A stretch of DNA of 64,000 nucleotides from Paenibacillus_V sp046244365 (GCF_046244365.1 NZ_CP176395.1:7316001-7380000); one strand, 5' to 3'. Positions 15,387-23,807 are shown, numbered from the stretch's first letter. Notes: generated from the letters alone by a model not told the origin. A program made the numbers and translations.

Positions 15387-16577
15387 TCAAAGCTTTTTGA
15401 ACGTAATACCCGGACGAGATACCGTCAGCTTTTCGAAGCCGGACTCCGTAATCGCATAGCTGTCCTCGATGCCGACGACGCCGACGCCCGGGAATGTGAA
15501 TTTCGGTTCGATCGCGATGACCATGCCCGGCTCCAACGGGTACGTAAACCCTTTGGCCAGGACCGGCAGCTCGTCGATCTCAAGGCCGATGCCATGGCCG
15601 AGAAACTTCACCTGATCCGCGCCATAGCCCATAAAATGATCGGCAAGCCCTTCCTCGCGGGCGATCCTCAGCGCATTCGCATACAGGTCCTCGCATATCG
15701 TTCCCGGCTTCAGCAGTTCCTCGGTTTCACGAAGGATGCGCTCGGACACCGCATAGGCCCGGGTCAGCTCTTCGCCAAGCTCCCCGATTACGATCGTCCG
15801 CGTCTGATCGATGACGTAGCCGTCGATGCAGCAGCCGATATCCACGAGCACCGGCTCGTCCCGCTCGATCCGTTTGCGGCCGCAGCTTTGCGGAGCTGCT
15901 GCGCTCAGCCCTTGCCCTCCTGCCGGACCGTCGAAGTAAGTCGGCATCGCGGCGGCTGCGCCGGAGCCGACCATTCCGGTAATCAGCTCTTGGTTATACC
16001 CGCGCATCCGCATCAGGCCTGCGTGTCCGTGAAGACGCGCAGTCAGCTCGATCATGCTCATCAGCTCGAACTCGTGCATGCCGATTTGCACATGGTTTAC
16101 CGCCTTCTCGAAGGCGATATCGATCACATGCGCCGCCTCTTTGATTTTGGCGATCTCCGCCGGCGACTTGATCATGCGCGTCTCCCGGACCAGCAGCGAG
16201 CCGTCCGCCCAGTTCGCATGCGGAACCGCCGCTTTGAGCCGCTCGAAGGCTTGAACCGGGAGCACGTCGTACTCCGTTGCCAGAATCGGGCTGCGCCCGT
16301 TCTCGAACAGCTGCGGGGATTGCCGTTTCAGCCGCTCGCCGAAGCTTCGCATGGAACCGAGTTCCTCGATCAGCACGGCCGACTCCTCCTGCGCCCTCAC
16401 GACGCTGCGGCGGACATAGAAAACAGCCTCTCCCTCGGCGGGAATAAACAGATAGCCCGTCTGCATCGTTCCCGTAAAATAATAAATGTCGACGTTCTGC
16501 GTCACGACAAACCCGTCGATTTGTTTACGCTGCATCTTCTCCTGCAGCCTCTGCAGGCGAGACAAATAATTAATCAT
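15387..16577 (-). CDS. M24 family Xaa-Pro type metallopeptidase
   Basis: A 396-residue cytoplasmic aminopeptidase P/prolidase-like enzyme, removing residues ahead of proline. The N-terminal creatinase-like domain covers about 1-150. The pita-bread domain keeps all five metal ligands: the two Asp of the pattern D-I-G-x8-D-x-T-R-T (VDIGCCIDGYVIDQTRT), His in LGHGIGLE, Glu in IAIEPKF and Glu in VGIEDSY. A 25-residue insert rich in Gly and Ala before the first Asp is somewhat longer than in E. coli PepP. AAAGGGG precedes ATG 16577, and ATTATA at 16603-16608 is a minus-strand -10 candidate, so it is its own transcription unit. Confidence 0.92.
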   Translation of the reverse strand: MINYLSRLQRLQEKMQRKQIDGFVVTQNVDIYYFTGTMQTGYLFIPAEGEAVFYVRRSVVRAQEESAVLIEELGSMRSFGERLKRQSPQLFENGRSPILATEYDVLPVQAFERLKAAVPHANWADGSLLVRETRMIKSPAEIAKIKEAAHVIDIAFEKAVNHVQIGMHEFELMSMIELTARLHGHAGLMRMRGYNQELITGMVGSGAAAAMPTYFDGPAGGQGLSAAAPQSCGRKRIERDEPVLVDIGCCIDGYVIDQTRTIVIGELGEELTRAYAVSERILRETEELLKPGTICEDLYANALRIAREEGLADHFMGYGADQVKFLGHGIGLEIDELPVLAKGFTYPLEPGMVIAIEPKFTFPGVGVVGIEDSYAITESGFEKLTVSRPGITFKKL

Positions 16578-16772
16578 GCGTACCGGACCCCTTTCTCCCC
16601 TGATTATACATGGAAAAAGTGCCGATTCCTATCGGGCCGGAGGGAAATACACAGGCGAGCGGGCAGTAGAACCGGAAGGGGAGACGGCCGTTCGCTTGCG
16701 TTCTCGAGAACCGTCCAGGTAAACGAAACCTCTGCTCGATACTCAAGCGGTTCTTTCCTCACCCAGAACCGC
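16578..16772. other. Gap between the peptidase and the pilus operon
   Basis: No credible gene. A hairpin GCGGTTCT/AGAACCGC lies at about 16746-16771 just after the last pilus gene, without a T run; it could protect the 3' end of the pilus mRNA. The peptidase promoter lies at the left end. Confidence 0.5.
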
Positions 16773-17255
16773 CTAGTAAACAACTTCCGACGCGCTTTTG
16801 ATGTCCCAAACAATCGGACCCATCACGGAAAACGTACGCGGGTACTCAAGACGAACGATCAGGATGACGCCCGGGCGATTCAGAACAACGGAATAGCCGG
16901 TTGCCGGGTGAACGAACGAATAGGGAAACGTTTCGTCCGCATTCACGACCCGGCACGTCAGCACGTCGACCCGCGCTTTAAAAAACGTCCCGGGCTGCGG
17001 CACGTTAGCGGTATCCAGCCGCAAGTTGCGCTGCACATACTGCAGCGCCGTCGCCTCCGCACGCGCCGGGTCGAGCGCCACGACACCGCCTGCCAGCCGC
17101 TCCAGATCAAGCTGCTGGGCAGCCGCGTGCGTTGCATAATTGACGCCGTGCTTGGCCCTGAACAACGTCTGCATGGCCAGCTCCTCATCCGTCTGGAGCG
17201 CATGCAGAGTCATGACAAAAGCAAGCACGAACATATACAGAATCAGCTTGTACAT
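16773..17255 (-). CDS. Pseudopilin-like membrane-anchored protein of the Tad locus
   Basis: A 160-residue protein with an N-terminal hydrophobic helix (YKLILYMFVLAFVMTLHALQ) and a soluble, mostly beta and helical body. This is the layout of TadE/TadF-type minor pilins. Segments NYATHAAAQQLD and TALQYVQRNLRLD recall the helix that follows the anchor in such proteins. The helix is not preceded by a classical Gly-Phe prepilin site. It is the last gene of the Tad/Cpa operon, 146 bases after the other pseudopilin-like gene. Assignment rests on position and shape, not on a signature. Confidence 0.65.
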   Translation of the reverse strand: MYKLILYMFVLAFVMTLHALQTDEELAMQTLFRAKHGVNYATHAAAQQLDLERLAGGVVALDPARAEATALQYVQRNLRLDTANVPQPGTFFKARVDVLTCRVVNADETFPYSFVHPATGYSVVLNRPGVILIVRLEYPRTFSVMGPIVWDIKSASEVVY

Positions 17256-17401
17256 CCGTACATTCCACCATTCTTCTCCAGGAGGAAACGAGGCAGTTGC
17301 ACGCGCTGCCCAGCGCTCCAGCCACCCCTGCTAATCGATGCGATAGACAGGCATTACAATTCGGCGGGAACAGCATCGCGCCACCCTTCTCCCGTTTGCC
17401 T

Positions 17402-17827
17402 TCACGGCACGTATTCGCTCATTTTGAGACCGAATGCGGATATGCGCCCGTTATCGGGCGGGAGCGTCATGCCCACAAGCCGGTCGATACGAAACGCATT
17501 GCCGAACGGATAGCTGATTTCCAGCTGAATGCCGATGCCCCGCCGTACGGGAACGCTTGGATTGGTGCCGTCCGCACCGTTAGTCGTCGTAACCGAATAG
17601 GTCAAGTCCGAGGGCGTAAACCCCCACGCTCCGAAACGGGTGCGGGACTCTGCGATCATCGCGGCGTCGATATAGCCGTGGGCTCCGTTCGCTCCGATCT
17701 CCAGCAAATAATCGGCCTCCTTTTGCAGGACGGCTTGTCTGACCAGCAGCACATGCTTATAAACCGGAGCGAACATGACCCAGCAAAGTACGGCTGCAAA
17801 CATGACGAACATCAATATTTGTTTCAC
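17402..17827 (-). CDS. Second pseudopilin-like protein of the Tad locus
   Basis: A 141-residue protein starting at GTG 17827 (GGAGG 6 bases earlier). It has one N-terminal membrane helix (KQILMFVMFAAVLCWVMFAP), then KHVLLVRQAVLQKEADYLLEIGANGAHGYID, like the first helix of TadE-type proteins in which DYLLEIGANGA replaces the usual AAR..A pattern. The C-terminal half is beta-rich. It lies 26 bases after a 48-residue peptide gene. Probably a minor pilin or pilus-assembly periplasmic-side protein; the family is inferred from context. Confidence 0.65.
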   Translation of the reverse strand: MKQILMFVMFAAVLCWVMFAPVYKHVLLVRQAVLQKEADYLLEIGANGAHGYIDAAMIAESRTRFGAWGFTPSDLTYSVTTTNGADGTNPSVPVRRGIGIQLEISYPFGNAFRIDRLVGMTLPPDNGRISAFGLKMSEYVP

Positions 17828-17853
17828 GACCGGCCTCCTTCCCCCGCATCCGG

Positions 17854-18000
17854 CTACGGATTGATTCGCTGAATCGTCGCGTTGACCCTCGCTCCGCCAT
17901 CGCGCACATTTTGCTTGCTGCCTCCTGGCCCTCCTATCGTCGTGTTATAAATAGCGATTACGACGATAATCAGCATGACCGTAATCAAGATCTCCCGCAT
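17854..18000 (-). CDS. Tiny single-pass membrane peptide 2 of the Tad locus
   Basis: A 48-residue product from ATG 18000: MREILITVMLIIVVIAIYNT is a membrane helix, then TIGGPGGSKQNVRDGGARVN, ending QRINP. It is clearly related to the neighbouring 49-residue gene (same MR-IL-TVM start, same polar tail layout and length), so they arose by duplication. The position between tadC and the pseudopilin genes is where pilins sit in some Gram-positive Tad loci. Such short one-helix proteins could be the pilin itself, a Flp-like subunit. The classic G/A-x4-E-x-Y Flp signature is missing, so this is open. Confidence 0.7.
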   Translation of the reverse strand: MREILITVMLIIVVIAIYNTTIGGPGGSKQNVRDGGARVNATIQRINP

Positions 18001-18015
18001 CTCCCCGTCTCCCCG

Positions 18016-18165
18016 CTACGGCTGAAGCGCGTTAATATCGGTATTGGCCGTAGAGCCCTTCGTCTGAATATTCGCCCTTATCCCCGTACCGCTGTTATTG
18101 ACGATACTTGTAAACAGCAACGCAACGACAATCAGCATCATAACCGTAACTAAAATATTTCTCAT
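18016..18165 (-). CDS. Tiny single-pass membrane peptide 1 of the Tad locus
   Basis: A 49-residue product from ATG 18165 with GAGGAGGAAG just before it: MRNILVTVMMLIVVALLFTS membrane helix, then IVNNSGTGIRANIQTKG and a tail TANTDINALQP. It is paralogous to the 48-residue neighbour. A longer frame up to 18249 has no ribosome site and is not used. Candidates are major pilin (Flp-like) or a small assembly factor. The helix length and Asn/Ser/Gly-rich tail fit a Flp-type fibre subunit after processing, but a processing site is not obvious. Confidence 0.7.
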   Translation of the reverse strand: MRNILVTVMMLIVVALLFTSIVNNSGTGIRANIQTKGSTANTDINALQP

Positions 18166-18261
18166 TTTTTCTTCCTCCTCGTAGCATGCAAATTGGGTTA
18201 ACCGTAATCCGAATCCGGTGACAAGGATAGCGAACAATAGGCGTCTCAATCCCGCAACGTG

Positions 18262-19164
18262 TCAATTCAACGTTTGAAACAGCTGCTGGCCTTCCTGCAC
18301 CCATGGATAAATGAACAACCGGAACGTGTTAAGAATCGGAATGCCTGCCAGAACGAACAGCACATACGATGCCGCTTCCTTCCGGCTTGCTTTCAGAAGA
18401 TCGAGCTTATCCTTGTAGTCCTGAATCCGCTGCTTCAGAAGCTGATAATACGCATCGCTCTCGTTCTGCCGGATTGCGTTCAGCGTGTCGCCGAAGGAAT
18501 AAGCTTCATCGGTGCCGACTCTTCGCTTGAACGCTTGTATAGCCTCCTCCGCATCGTGGTACCACTCGTTAAGCAGCAAATGAAACTCGCTGCGGATCGT
18601 CCTCGCATGCGGCAAGCACCGGGCCAGCTTGCTGTGAAGGTTCCATTTGGAGCCGCCGTAATAAAGAAGCTGATGGCTAAGCACATAAATTTCTTTAACG
18701 ATCCGATCGGACCGCTGCTTCTTGAGCGCCCGAAGCGTCAGCTTATCGAACAGCAGCAGCAGGCCGAATGTAATAGCGCCCGCTAACACGTAGGCGGGAG
18801 GCAAGTACATCGTGAACGAAGGCTTGCGAAAACCCATATAAGCGGCAGCAGCGGCTGACCCGGCTGCCGCTATGCCGATACGCCGAATCGCCTCGTACAG
18901 CCAAACATGCAGCGGCAAGCCGATTCCGTCGAGCAGCTGCTGCTTTTCTTCGCCCGCCTCCGGACCGGGTGAAACGAGCAGCAGGCGCAGAAGCCGCGCC
19001 GGCGGTATTAGGCGCTTATCCGGCCCCGTCCATTTGGCGATTCTCAGCCGCCGCTTTCGGTAAGGGATCGTTTGCAGCGCGTAGTAAAATGCGATAAAAC
19101 CGAACGCTCCGAGCATCGCGTGCGCGGCCATGCTAACCCAGGCCAACTCCGCCCAATCCAGCAT
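18262..19164 (-). CDS. tadC: Tad pilus inner membrane protein TadC-like
   Basis: A 300-residue type II secretion F-domain protein, one half of the membrane platform turned by the TadA ATPase. Hydrophobic segments lie near the N-terminus (about 10-30), at about 100-150 and at about 275-295. The cytoplasmic four-helix F domain lies between (about 155-265; RIVKEIYVLSHQLLYYGGSKWNL). ATG 19164 is chosen because AAGGAGGAAGATC precedes it; an in-frame codon at 19206 has no such site. It follows tadB in the usual order. Confidence 0.8.
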   Translation of the reverse strand: MLDWAELAWVSMAAHAMLGAFGFIAFYYALQTIPYRKRRLRIAKWTGPDKRLIPPARLLRLLLVSPGPEAGEEKQQLLDGIGLPLHVWLYEAIRRIGIAAAGSAAAAAYMGFRKPSFTMYLPPAYVLAGAITFGLLLLFDKLTLRALKKQRSDRIVKEIYVLSHQLLYYGGSKWNLHSKLARCLPHARTIRSEFHLLLNEWYHDAEEAIQAFKRRVGTDEAYSFGDTLNAIRQNESDAYYQLLKQRIQDYKDKLDLLKASRKEAASYVLFVLAGIPILNTFRLFIYPWVQEGQQLFQTLN

Positions 19165-19224
19165 GATCTTCCTCCTTTCTGCCGCCGTAATGCGGCGCAA
19201 GCCCAAACTGCCGGGACGCTCCTC

Positions 19225-20157
19225 TTACATCCGCCGCATGGACAAATAAATGCCCATCAGCAGCGAAGCGAACATCAGCAAGAGCGCATCGAGCAGCATA
19301 TTTCTGCCTTCCGGATCGATGAAATAATACTTGTACGCATTTTCATAATTGATTTGGAAATTGACGAACAGAAAGACGCCCAAGAAGAAGATCGGCGAAA
19401 AGCTGGCTATCCGGATTTCCAGCATCCGGTTGCGCTCCGCCTGCTCGAATAGCTGCGCCTTGCGCATGTCGGCGATCAAATCGCGTAAATTATCGCTCAC
19501 GTCGACGCCTTCCGCCAGCCCGATTTGCAAAATACCGGCAAAATATTCGGCCCAAGCATGGCCAAGCGACATCGTAAAAATCCGCAGGCAGTCTTCTGTA
19601 GAACGGTCCGTGGATAAATGCCGGTGCAGCTGCTCGAAAACCGGCTTCATCGGATGGCGAATGCGGTTATCCGCGATGGAGGCATGCACGACGTTCCGGA
19701 TATTTTTGGACGGCGCCATCACGTAATATTGGTAGAACAGCTCCACCGCCGGCAAAAAATCAAGGCGTGTCTTCACATACAAGTTAAGAAGCCGGAAGCG
19801 AAGCAGCAAATAAGGCAGCGAAGCCAAAATGACGCCGGCCGTAACGACCCCCTTCAAGGAAACGAATACGAAAACGCCAAGCGTCAAGCCAAGCAGCAGA
19901 AGCGCTGCCGAACCGGTCACGAATGCCGGTATCGACAACCGCAATCGGGTCGATTCCAGCAGATCGGCCAAATGTCCGTAGACATGCCGGTACCGGGACA
20001 AATAACCGGCAAACCGCTCGCCTGCGGCAGCCCGCTTGACATGGATGAGCCTAGACCGCACGGTACGCCTGCTAGTCGCTGCCGCCAGCAGTCCGCGGAC
20101 GCACACGAAGCAGAGCAGCGCGAGCAGAAGCAACAGGGACGCTTCGGCAAGCGGCAT
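19225..20157 (-). CDS. tadB: Tad pilus inner membrane protein TadB-like
   Basis: A 310-residue platform protein with the F-domain fold. Membrane helices are seen at about 5-22, at about 90-125 (a long double segment) and at about 240-300. The F domain lies at about 135-235 (FLPAVELFYQYYVMAPSKNIRNVVHASI and LGHAWAEYFAGILQIGLAEGVDVSDNL). ATG 20157 follows AAGG and starts 8 bases after the tadA stop. The open frame runs upstream to 20460, but that extension overlaps tadA and is very Arg-rich, so it is not coding. Confidence 0.85.
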   Translation of the reverse strand: MPLAEASLLLLLALLCFVCVRGLLAAATSRRTVRSRLIHVKRAAAGERFAGYLSRYRHVYGHLADLLESTRLRLSIPAFVTGSAALLLLGLTLGVFVFVSLKGVVTAGVILASLPYLLLRFRLLNLYVKTRLDFLPAVELFYQYYVMAPSKNIRNVVHASIADNRIRHPMKPVFEQLHRHLSTDRSTEDCLRIFTMSLGHAWAEYFAGILQIGLAEGVDVSDNLRDLIADMRKAQLFEQAERNRMLEIRIASFSPIFFLGVFLFVNFQINYENAYKYYFIDPEGRNMLLDALLLMFASLLMGIYLSMRRM

Positions 20158-20165
20158 CGTCGCCT

Positions 20166-21566
20166 TCAGAGCGGCCACCCCCTCTCGGCAAGCATGAGGC
20201 ATCCGGTCGGGTCGAAGCGCCTCATTCTCTCCTTCGCCCGCGGCGAAACGCGCATCGGATACGTCCACTTCCCGGTTGCCGGGCTGTACGCCACCCAATC
20301 GCGCAGCGCCACTTCCCCTTGCTCCCAGCCGTATTCGGCGATGCGCACAAGCTTTCTTTTGCCGCCGACGATCGCCATCTCGAAGCCGATTTGCGTCACG
20401 AACTCGGTGATCCGCTTCACCAGGCGGGACGGATTCATGCCGCGCCCGTCGAGCATGCACATGTCCGTTATCGCGTCGGGTACGTCCTCCAGCGCATTGA
20501 CATGCACCGTCGTGACGCTTCCTTCATGTCCGCGCGTGCACGCCCGCACATAGATGTTCGCATCGTCGTCGCGAATCTCGGCATGACAAATGCGCTTGGG
20601 GGATTGGCGGAGCGCAAGCTTGAACGCCTGCTGCGAGCCGTGCTTCGGATCATCCTCGTCGACCTCGTACTCGACGACGTTCTTGTCCGGGAAGTCCCGC
20701 TTCAGCATCAGCTCGTACCGGGACTCGATCGTGACGATCCGCTCGTCATCCGGCATTTCTGCGATGAACGCTTTGATCAGGTTCGTCTTGCCGGAGTTGG
20801 TCGGACCGATAACCACCATATTGAAATACGAGCGCAGCACGCACCGGATCAGCTCCATAATCGGCTGCTCGATCGTCTCGAACGACGGCGCGCAAAGCGC
20901 CGCCAAATCGTAATGCATGACCGTATAAAAGCGGATCGTCAGCGTCGGCTGCGCCGTGTACCCGAACCCCGTCATCGTGACCCGCGAGCCGTCCCGCAGC
21001 GTGACCTCCGCCCAACGTTTGCGAGGATTCAACGTATCGCTGTTAAACAGCACGAGATTTTGCTGGATGCGCTCCAAGTCCTTGACCGATTGCATCCGAT
21101 GGGGAGAGCGGACCGGCGTGCCGCCGCGCACTTCGAAAATATCGCGGCCGACCGCTTGAATTTCTTCAATTCCCTCCCTGTTTTTCAGAATGAGCTCCAG
21201 TACGTTCATTCCGATCACCTCGGCAAAAATCGCTTCGGCCACCGTCTCGTACGTCCTTCCGGGGGACGGTAAATCGTGAATACGGCGTTTGGCCAGCAGA
21301 TCCTGAATGATCGCCATCATCGCCCTGCGCTCGTCTTCGTAGCCAAGCACGGCCCGGTTCAGCATATCGCCGTACTGCTGGCGCTCCTCCTCCGTTCTGC
21401 CGCGGGCCGAAGCCAGCTCTCCGCGAATATCCGCGGCAAGCTTGAGAAACGAATCGTCACGGGCGCTTTCCTGCTGAGCGGCCGCTCCCGGTCCTGCCGC
21501 CCGGCCGGCTTCCGACTCCCTACGCTCTCCCGCATAGGCAAGCAGCGAAAACTTATTCGCTTTCAA
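20166..21566 (-). CDS. tadA: Tad pilus assembly ATPase TadA/CpaF
   Basis: A 466-residue secretion ATPase that drives pilus assembly. The N-terminal 120 residues are a charged helical region. The ATPase core has Walker A GPTNSGKTNL (about 265), an Asp box near IVTIESRYELML, Walker B-like PKRICHAEIRDDDANIYVRA and the His box RGHEGSVTTVHVNALED. Start is TTG 21566, overlapping the TGA of the upstream gene by 4 bases with GGAGGAAGGTGA before it. The Walker B region has RICHAEIRD in place of the common I.GE.RG.E. The residue order is unusual, but the acidic residues are retained. Confidence 0.92.
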   Translation of the reverse strand: MKANKFSLLAYAGERRESEAGRAAGPGAAAQQESARDDSFLKLAADIRGELASARGRTEEERQQYGDMLNRAVLGYEDERRAMMAIIQDLLAKRRIHDLPSPGRTYETVAEAIFAEVIGMNVLELILKNREGIEEIQAVGRDIFEVRGGTPVRSPHRMQSVKDLERIQQNLVLFNSDTLNPRKRWAEVTLRDGSRVTMTGFGYTAQPTLTIRFYTVMHYDLAALCAPSFETIEQPIMELIRCVLRSYFNMVVIGPTNSGKTNLIKAFIAEMPDDERIVTIESRYELMLKRDFPDKNVVEYEVDEDDPKHGSQQAFKLALRQSPKRICHAEIRDDDANIYVRACTRGHEGSVTTVHVNALEDVPDAITDMCMLDGRGMNPSRLVKRITEFVTQIGFEMAIVGGKRKLVRIAEYGWEQGEVALRDWVAYSPATGKWTYPMRVSPRAKERMRRFDPTGCLMLAERGWPL

Positions 21567-22888
21567 CGCCGCTCACCTTCCTCCCCTCCTGACAATAATC
21601 GGCCACGCCGTCCTTCCGGGATCGGCGCGCTCGCCGGAGAAGCCTCGTTCGGCAAGCGGAACTCGACCTTTCGGAACGTGGAGCGCCATCCCGAAAGCCA
21701 CCGCTTCATTCGCGTGCGTTCCGTCCGGCCGGCAGAGCGCGGCAGGCCCCATTGCCGGATCCATCTGTCGGCCATCCGAGCCGCCGGCTGACGGATCGGA
21801 TGGTCGCCCGTGAACAGCTCAAGTATTTTCCCTTCGTTCAAATAGCCGGGAATATCGGGAAACCGGGCGATTTCCGCCGCCAATCGCATGCCGGTCTCTT
21901 TGCGTACTTCCTTCGCGCGTATGCCGTTCAGCATCGACCGTTTGTCCAGTTGATTGACGACCAGATCCAAACTTCCGGATGACAGTCCGAATATCGGACC
22001 TACCGTGTGCACCCACCGGTGCATATCCTCTTGAAAATGGGAGATCTCTCCCGTCGTAACGGCTACCCGGACATCGGCATGAAGCATGACGCAAACCGTC
22101 GCGGCATTATCCCAATAGGCATTTACCTCAACGACGCAGACATCGAAGGCCGATCTTGCCGCTTGCAGCAAGCATTCGATCTCCTCGGGACGAAAAAACT
22201 CCGCCTGCTCCCTCAGCATATTGCCGTATAGCACACGAAGCCCCGGCACGCCGCGAACCGGCTCGCACAAGCCGTATAGCCGGTTCCCGTCCAGCCGCTG
22301 TGCCTTCAATTCGGCGCGGATGCCGTCCAGCGTAGCCGCCGCGCTCTCTTGCCCGCGATAACGGTGAAGCTTCGAGCTTTTCAGATTGAGGCACATATAC
22401 CCGACGGAAGCCTCGCTGTCGAGCGCCAGCCGCACCGCAGCGCCGTACGACACGAGCGTCGTTCCGATGTTCGGGGTCGTGCCGACGAATGCGATCAGCT
22501 TGCCGCCTTCATGACGTACCGCTCCGCCAAACAACCATCGCCCCGCTTCCTCCGCCATCGCTTCCGCCGACCGTTCCGGCTGCAGGGCGGCAATCCCCAG
22601 CCGCTCGCAAAGCTCCCTCACCTCGCTGTTGCCTCCTGCATCGCTTCCCTTGTCGAGCAGCAGCATACGCGAAGCATCGCCTTCCCTGTTCGCCGCTTCC
22701 GCAATATCCTCCAGCCGCTTCAGCCCGAACCGTTCCGCCTGCACGATCATGCGTTCGAAACCGGCTTCGCGGCAGGCCGAGAGAAACAGCTCCTCGCGGT
22801 TGTAAAACGACCATTCCACACCCGGCCGGGTCCGCGCCAGCAAAGCCGCTTCAAGCTTTTCATCTCCCGATAGAACCGCAATACGCAT
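21563..22888 (-). CDS. TadZ/CpaE-like ATPase-family protein with degenerate P-loop
   Basis: A 441-residue protein with a receiver-like N-terminal region (about 1-125) and a SIMIBI/MinD-like domain (about 130-380), the layout of TadZ/CpaE proteins that place the pilus machine at the cell pole. The position between cpaB and tadA supports this. The P-loop reads VGTTPNIGTTLVSYG. The deviant Walker A normally has Lys in K-G-G-x-G-K-T/S; here both Lys are replaced (Thr, Ile/Gly), so ATP binding or hydrolysis is probably weak or lost. Non-catalytic TadZ proteins exist, so this can still be functional. The C-terminal 60 residues are Arg-rich. Confidence 0.78.
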   Translation of the reverse strand: MRIAVLSGDEKLEAALLARTRPGVEWSFYNREELFLSACREAGFERMIVQAERFGLKRLEDIAEAANREGDASRMLLLDKGSDAGGNSEVRELCERLGIAALQPERSAEAMAEEAGRWLFGGAVRHEGGKLIAFVGTTPNIGTTLVSYGAAVRLALDSEASVGYMCLNLKSSKLHRYRGQESAAATLDGIRAELKAQRLDGNRLYGLCEPVRGVPGLRVLYGNMLREQAEFFRPEEIECLLQAARSAFDVCVVEVNAYWDNAATVCVMLHADVRVAVTTGEISHFQEDMHRWVHTVGPIFGLSSGSLDLVVNQLDKRSMLNGIRAKEVRKETGMRLAAEIARFPDIPGYLNEGKILELFTGDHPIRQPAARMADRWIRQWGLPRSAGRTERTRMKRWLSGWRSTFRKVEFRLPNEASPASAPIPEGRRGRLLSGGEEGERR

Positions 22889-22907
22889 ATCCTTCTTCCT
22901 CTCCTGT

Positions 22908-23624
22908 TTATTGGCCAGGCAACATCTCGACGATCGAGGACGAAGCGAAAGCGATGACGAGCCTCGCTTTCTTGTCGCGGCATGCTTCGTCGATCGTCAG
23001 CCACTCCTGCTCGGTCAAATTCAAGTTGATTTGATCGATCGCGCCGTTCGCCTCCCGCCTTGCCGCATACATCTTTTCCATATCGCCGCTGGCGCGGGAA
23101 TACAGATTCGGATTTTTGGGATCGTCGATCTCCACGTTCGCCGCCGACTTGACCGATGCGACGACGACATCGTGCCCGAACAGCGGCCGGGAGCCCTCCT
23201 TGCCGGATACGTAGAGCTTGACGGCGTCCCCGGCGCGGATGCCGTTGGACAAGGAAAGCACATATTCCTTCGGAATTTGAAACGTCGCCTGGTCGCCGCG
23301 CGGCAGCAAATGGAAGCGGTCAAGCTTCCAATCCAGGACCGGCTCCCCCCGTCCGAGCGGGAGCAGCGCCTCCTTGCCCGCCGCCGCATCGATGGACGCT
23401 ACCATCCCCTCCCGGTACGACCCGCGCACGACCGGCTTCAACTCCATCATATCTGCCGTCAATAACGTCCCGGAACGAATGAAGTCCTTCGGCACGACGA
23501 CGTCCACTGTCTCCTGCAGCCTAAGCTGCTTCAACTGCAGCTGATAAACGCCATACACGAGAACGCAAGCGAGAAGGCCGGCAATCAGGCTGATCGTCAC
23601 GCTGCGTCCGCGGTTCAACAACAT
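22908..23624 (-). CDS. cpaB: CpaB/RcpC-like SAF-domain pilus assembly protein
   Basis: A 238-residue protein with a membrane anchor (about 8-28, VTISLIAGLLACVLVYGVYQL) and a SAF domain (about 40-105; VDVVVPKDFIRSGTLLTADMMELK and GRGEPVLDWKL). A beta-rich RcpC-like part follows (YVLSLSNGIRAGDAVKLYVSG). CpaB/RcpC proteins sit outside the membrane and organise pilus or secretin assembly; in Firmicutes there is no secretin, so it may help pilin exit through the wall. AAAGGAGGTG precedes ATG 23624. It is the first gene of the Tad operon. Confidence 0.85.
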   Translation of the reverse strand: MLLNRGRSVTISLIAGLLACVLVYGVYQLQLKQLRLQETVDVVVPKDFIRSGTLLTADMMELKPVVRGSYREGMVASIDAAAGKEALLPLGRGEPVLDWKLDRFHLLPRGDQATFQIPKEYVLSLSNGIRAGDAVKLYVSGKEGSRPLFGHDVVVASVKSAANVEIDDPKNPNLYSRASGDMEKMYAARREANGAIDQINLNLTEQEWLTIDEACRDKKARLVIAFASSSIVEMLPGQ

Positions 23625-23681
23625 AAACGCACCTCCTTTCCCTCAATCTGCCGGGAGCCTGAAGCCCCCGAAACGCCAAAA

Positions 23682-23725
23682 AAGGACGCAACCTGCGGAA
23701 TCTCGTTCCGCAAGTTTGCGTCCTT
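23682..23725 (-). terminator. Strong hairpin with T run ahead of cpaB
   Basis: On the minus strand AAGGACGCAA.CTTGCGGAA pairs with TTCCGCA.GTTGCGTCCTT, loop CGAGA, followed by TTTTTT. It lies 82 bases after the last ThrE gene, so it can terminate that operon. It also lies downstream of the promoter candidate at 23764-23792, and therefore may act as an attenuator in the leader of the Tad operon. Confidence 0.85.
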
Positions 23726-23763
23726 CGCAAACTAATACATCCTATAAAAAATCGATTAGGTTA

Positions 23764-23792
23764 ATACTACCAAACGTTAATAATATTGTCTA
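23764..23792 (-). promoter_or_regulatory. Promoter candidate of the Tad operon
   Basis: On the minus strand TAGACA, 17 bases, TAGTAT: a reasonable sigma-A promoter. The transcript would start near 23757 and run through the 23682-23725 hairpin before reaching cpaB. Confidence 0.5.
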
Positions 23793-23807
23793 GTAGCCGC
23801 AGCAAAA

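Noticed and set aside
16604..16813. 69-codon minus-strand frame after the last pilus gene
   Set aside because: It overlaps the pilus gene by 41 bases in another frame, has no ribosome site and overlaps the peptidase promoter.
17185..17376. 63-codon Cys-rich minus-strand frame between the two pseudopilin genes
   Set aside because: A weak ribosome site exists, but the frame overlaps the next gene by 71 bases and has no host-like codon bias.
15594..17513. 639-codon open frame on the plus strand
   Set aside because: It lies opposite the peptidase and pilus genes, has no ribosome site and a His/Arg-rich composition typical of the antisense of G/C-rich codons.
20319..21272. 317-codon plus-strand frame
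   Set aside because: Antisense of tadA, whose Walker A and His box are clear on the other strand.
23682..23725. c-di-GMP riboswitch in the pilus leader (GGACGCAAA string)
   Set aside because: The string occurs, but the hairpin is simple, symmetric and lacks the second helix and receptor loop of the GEMM fold; a terminator explains it better.
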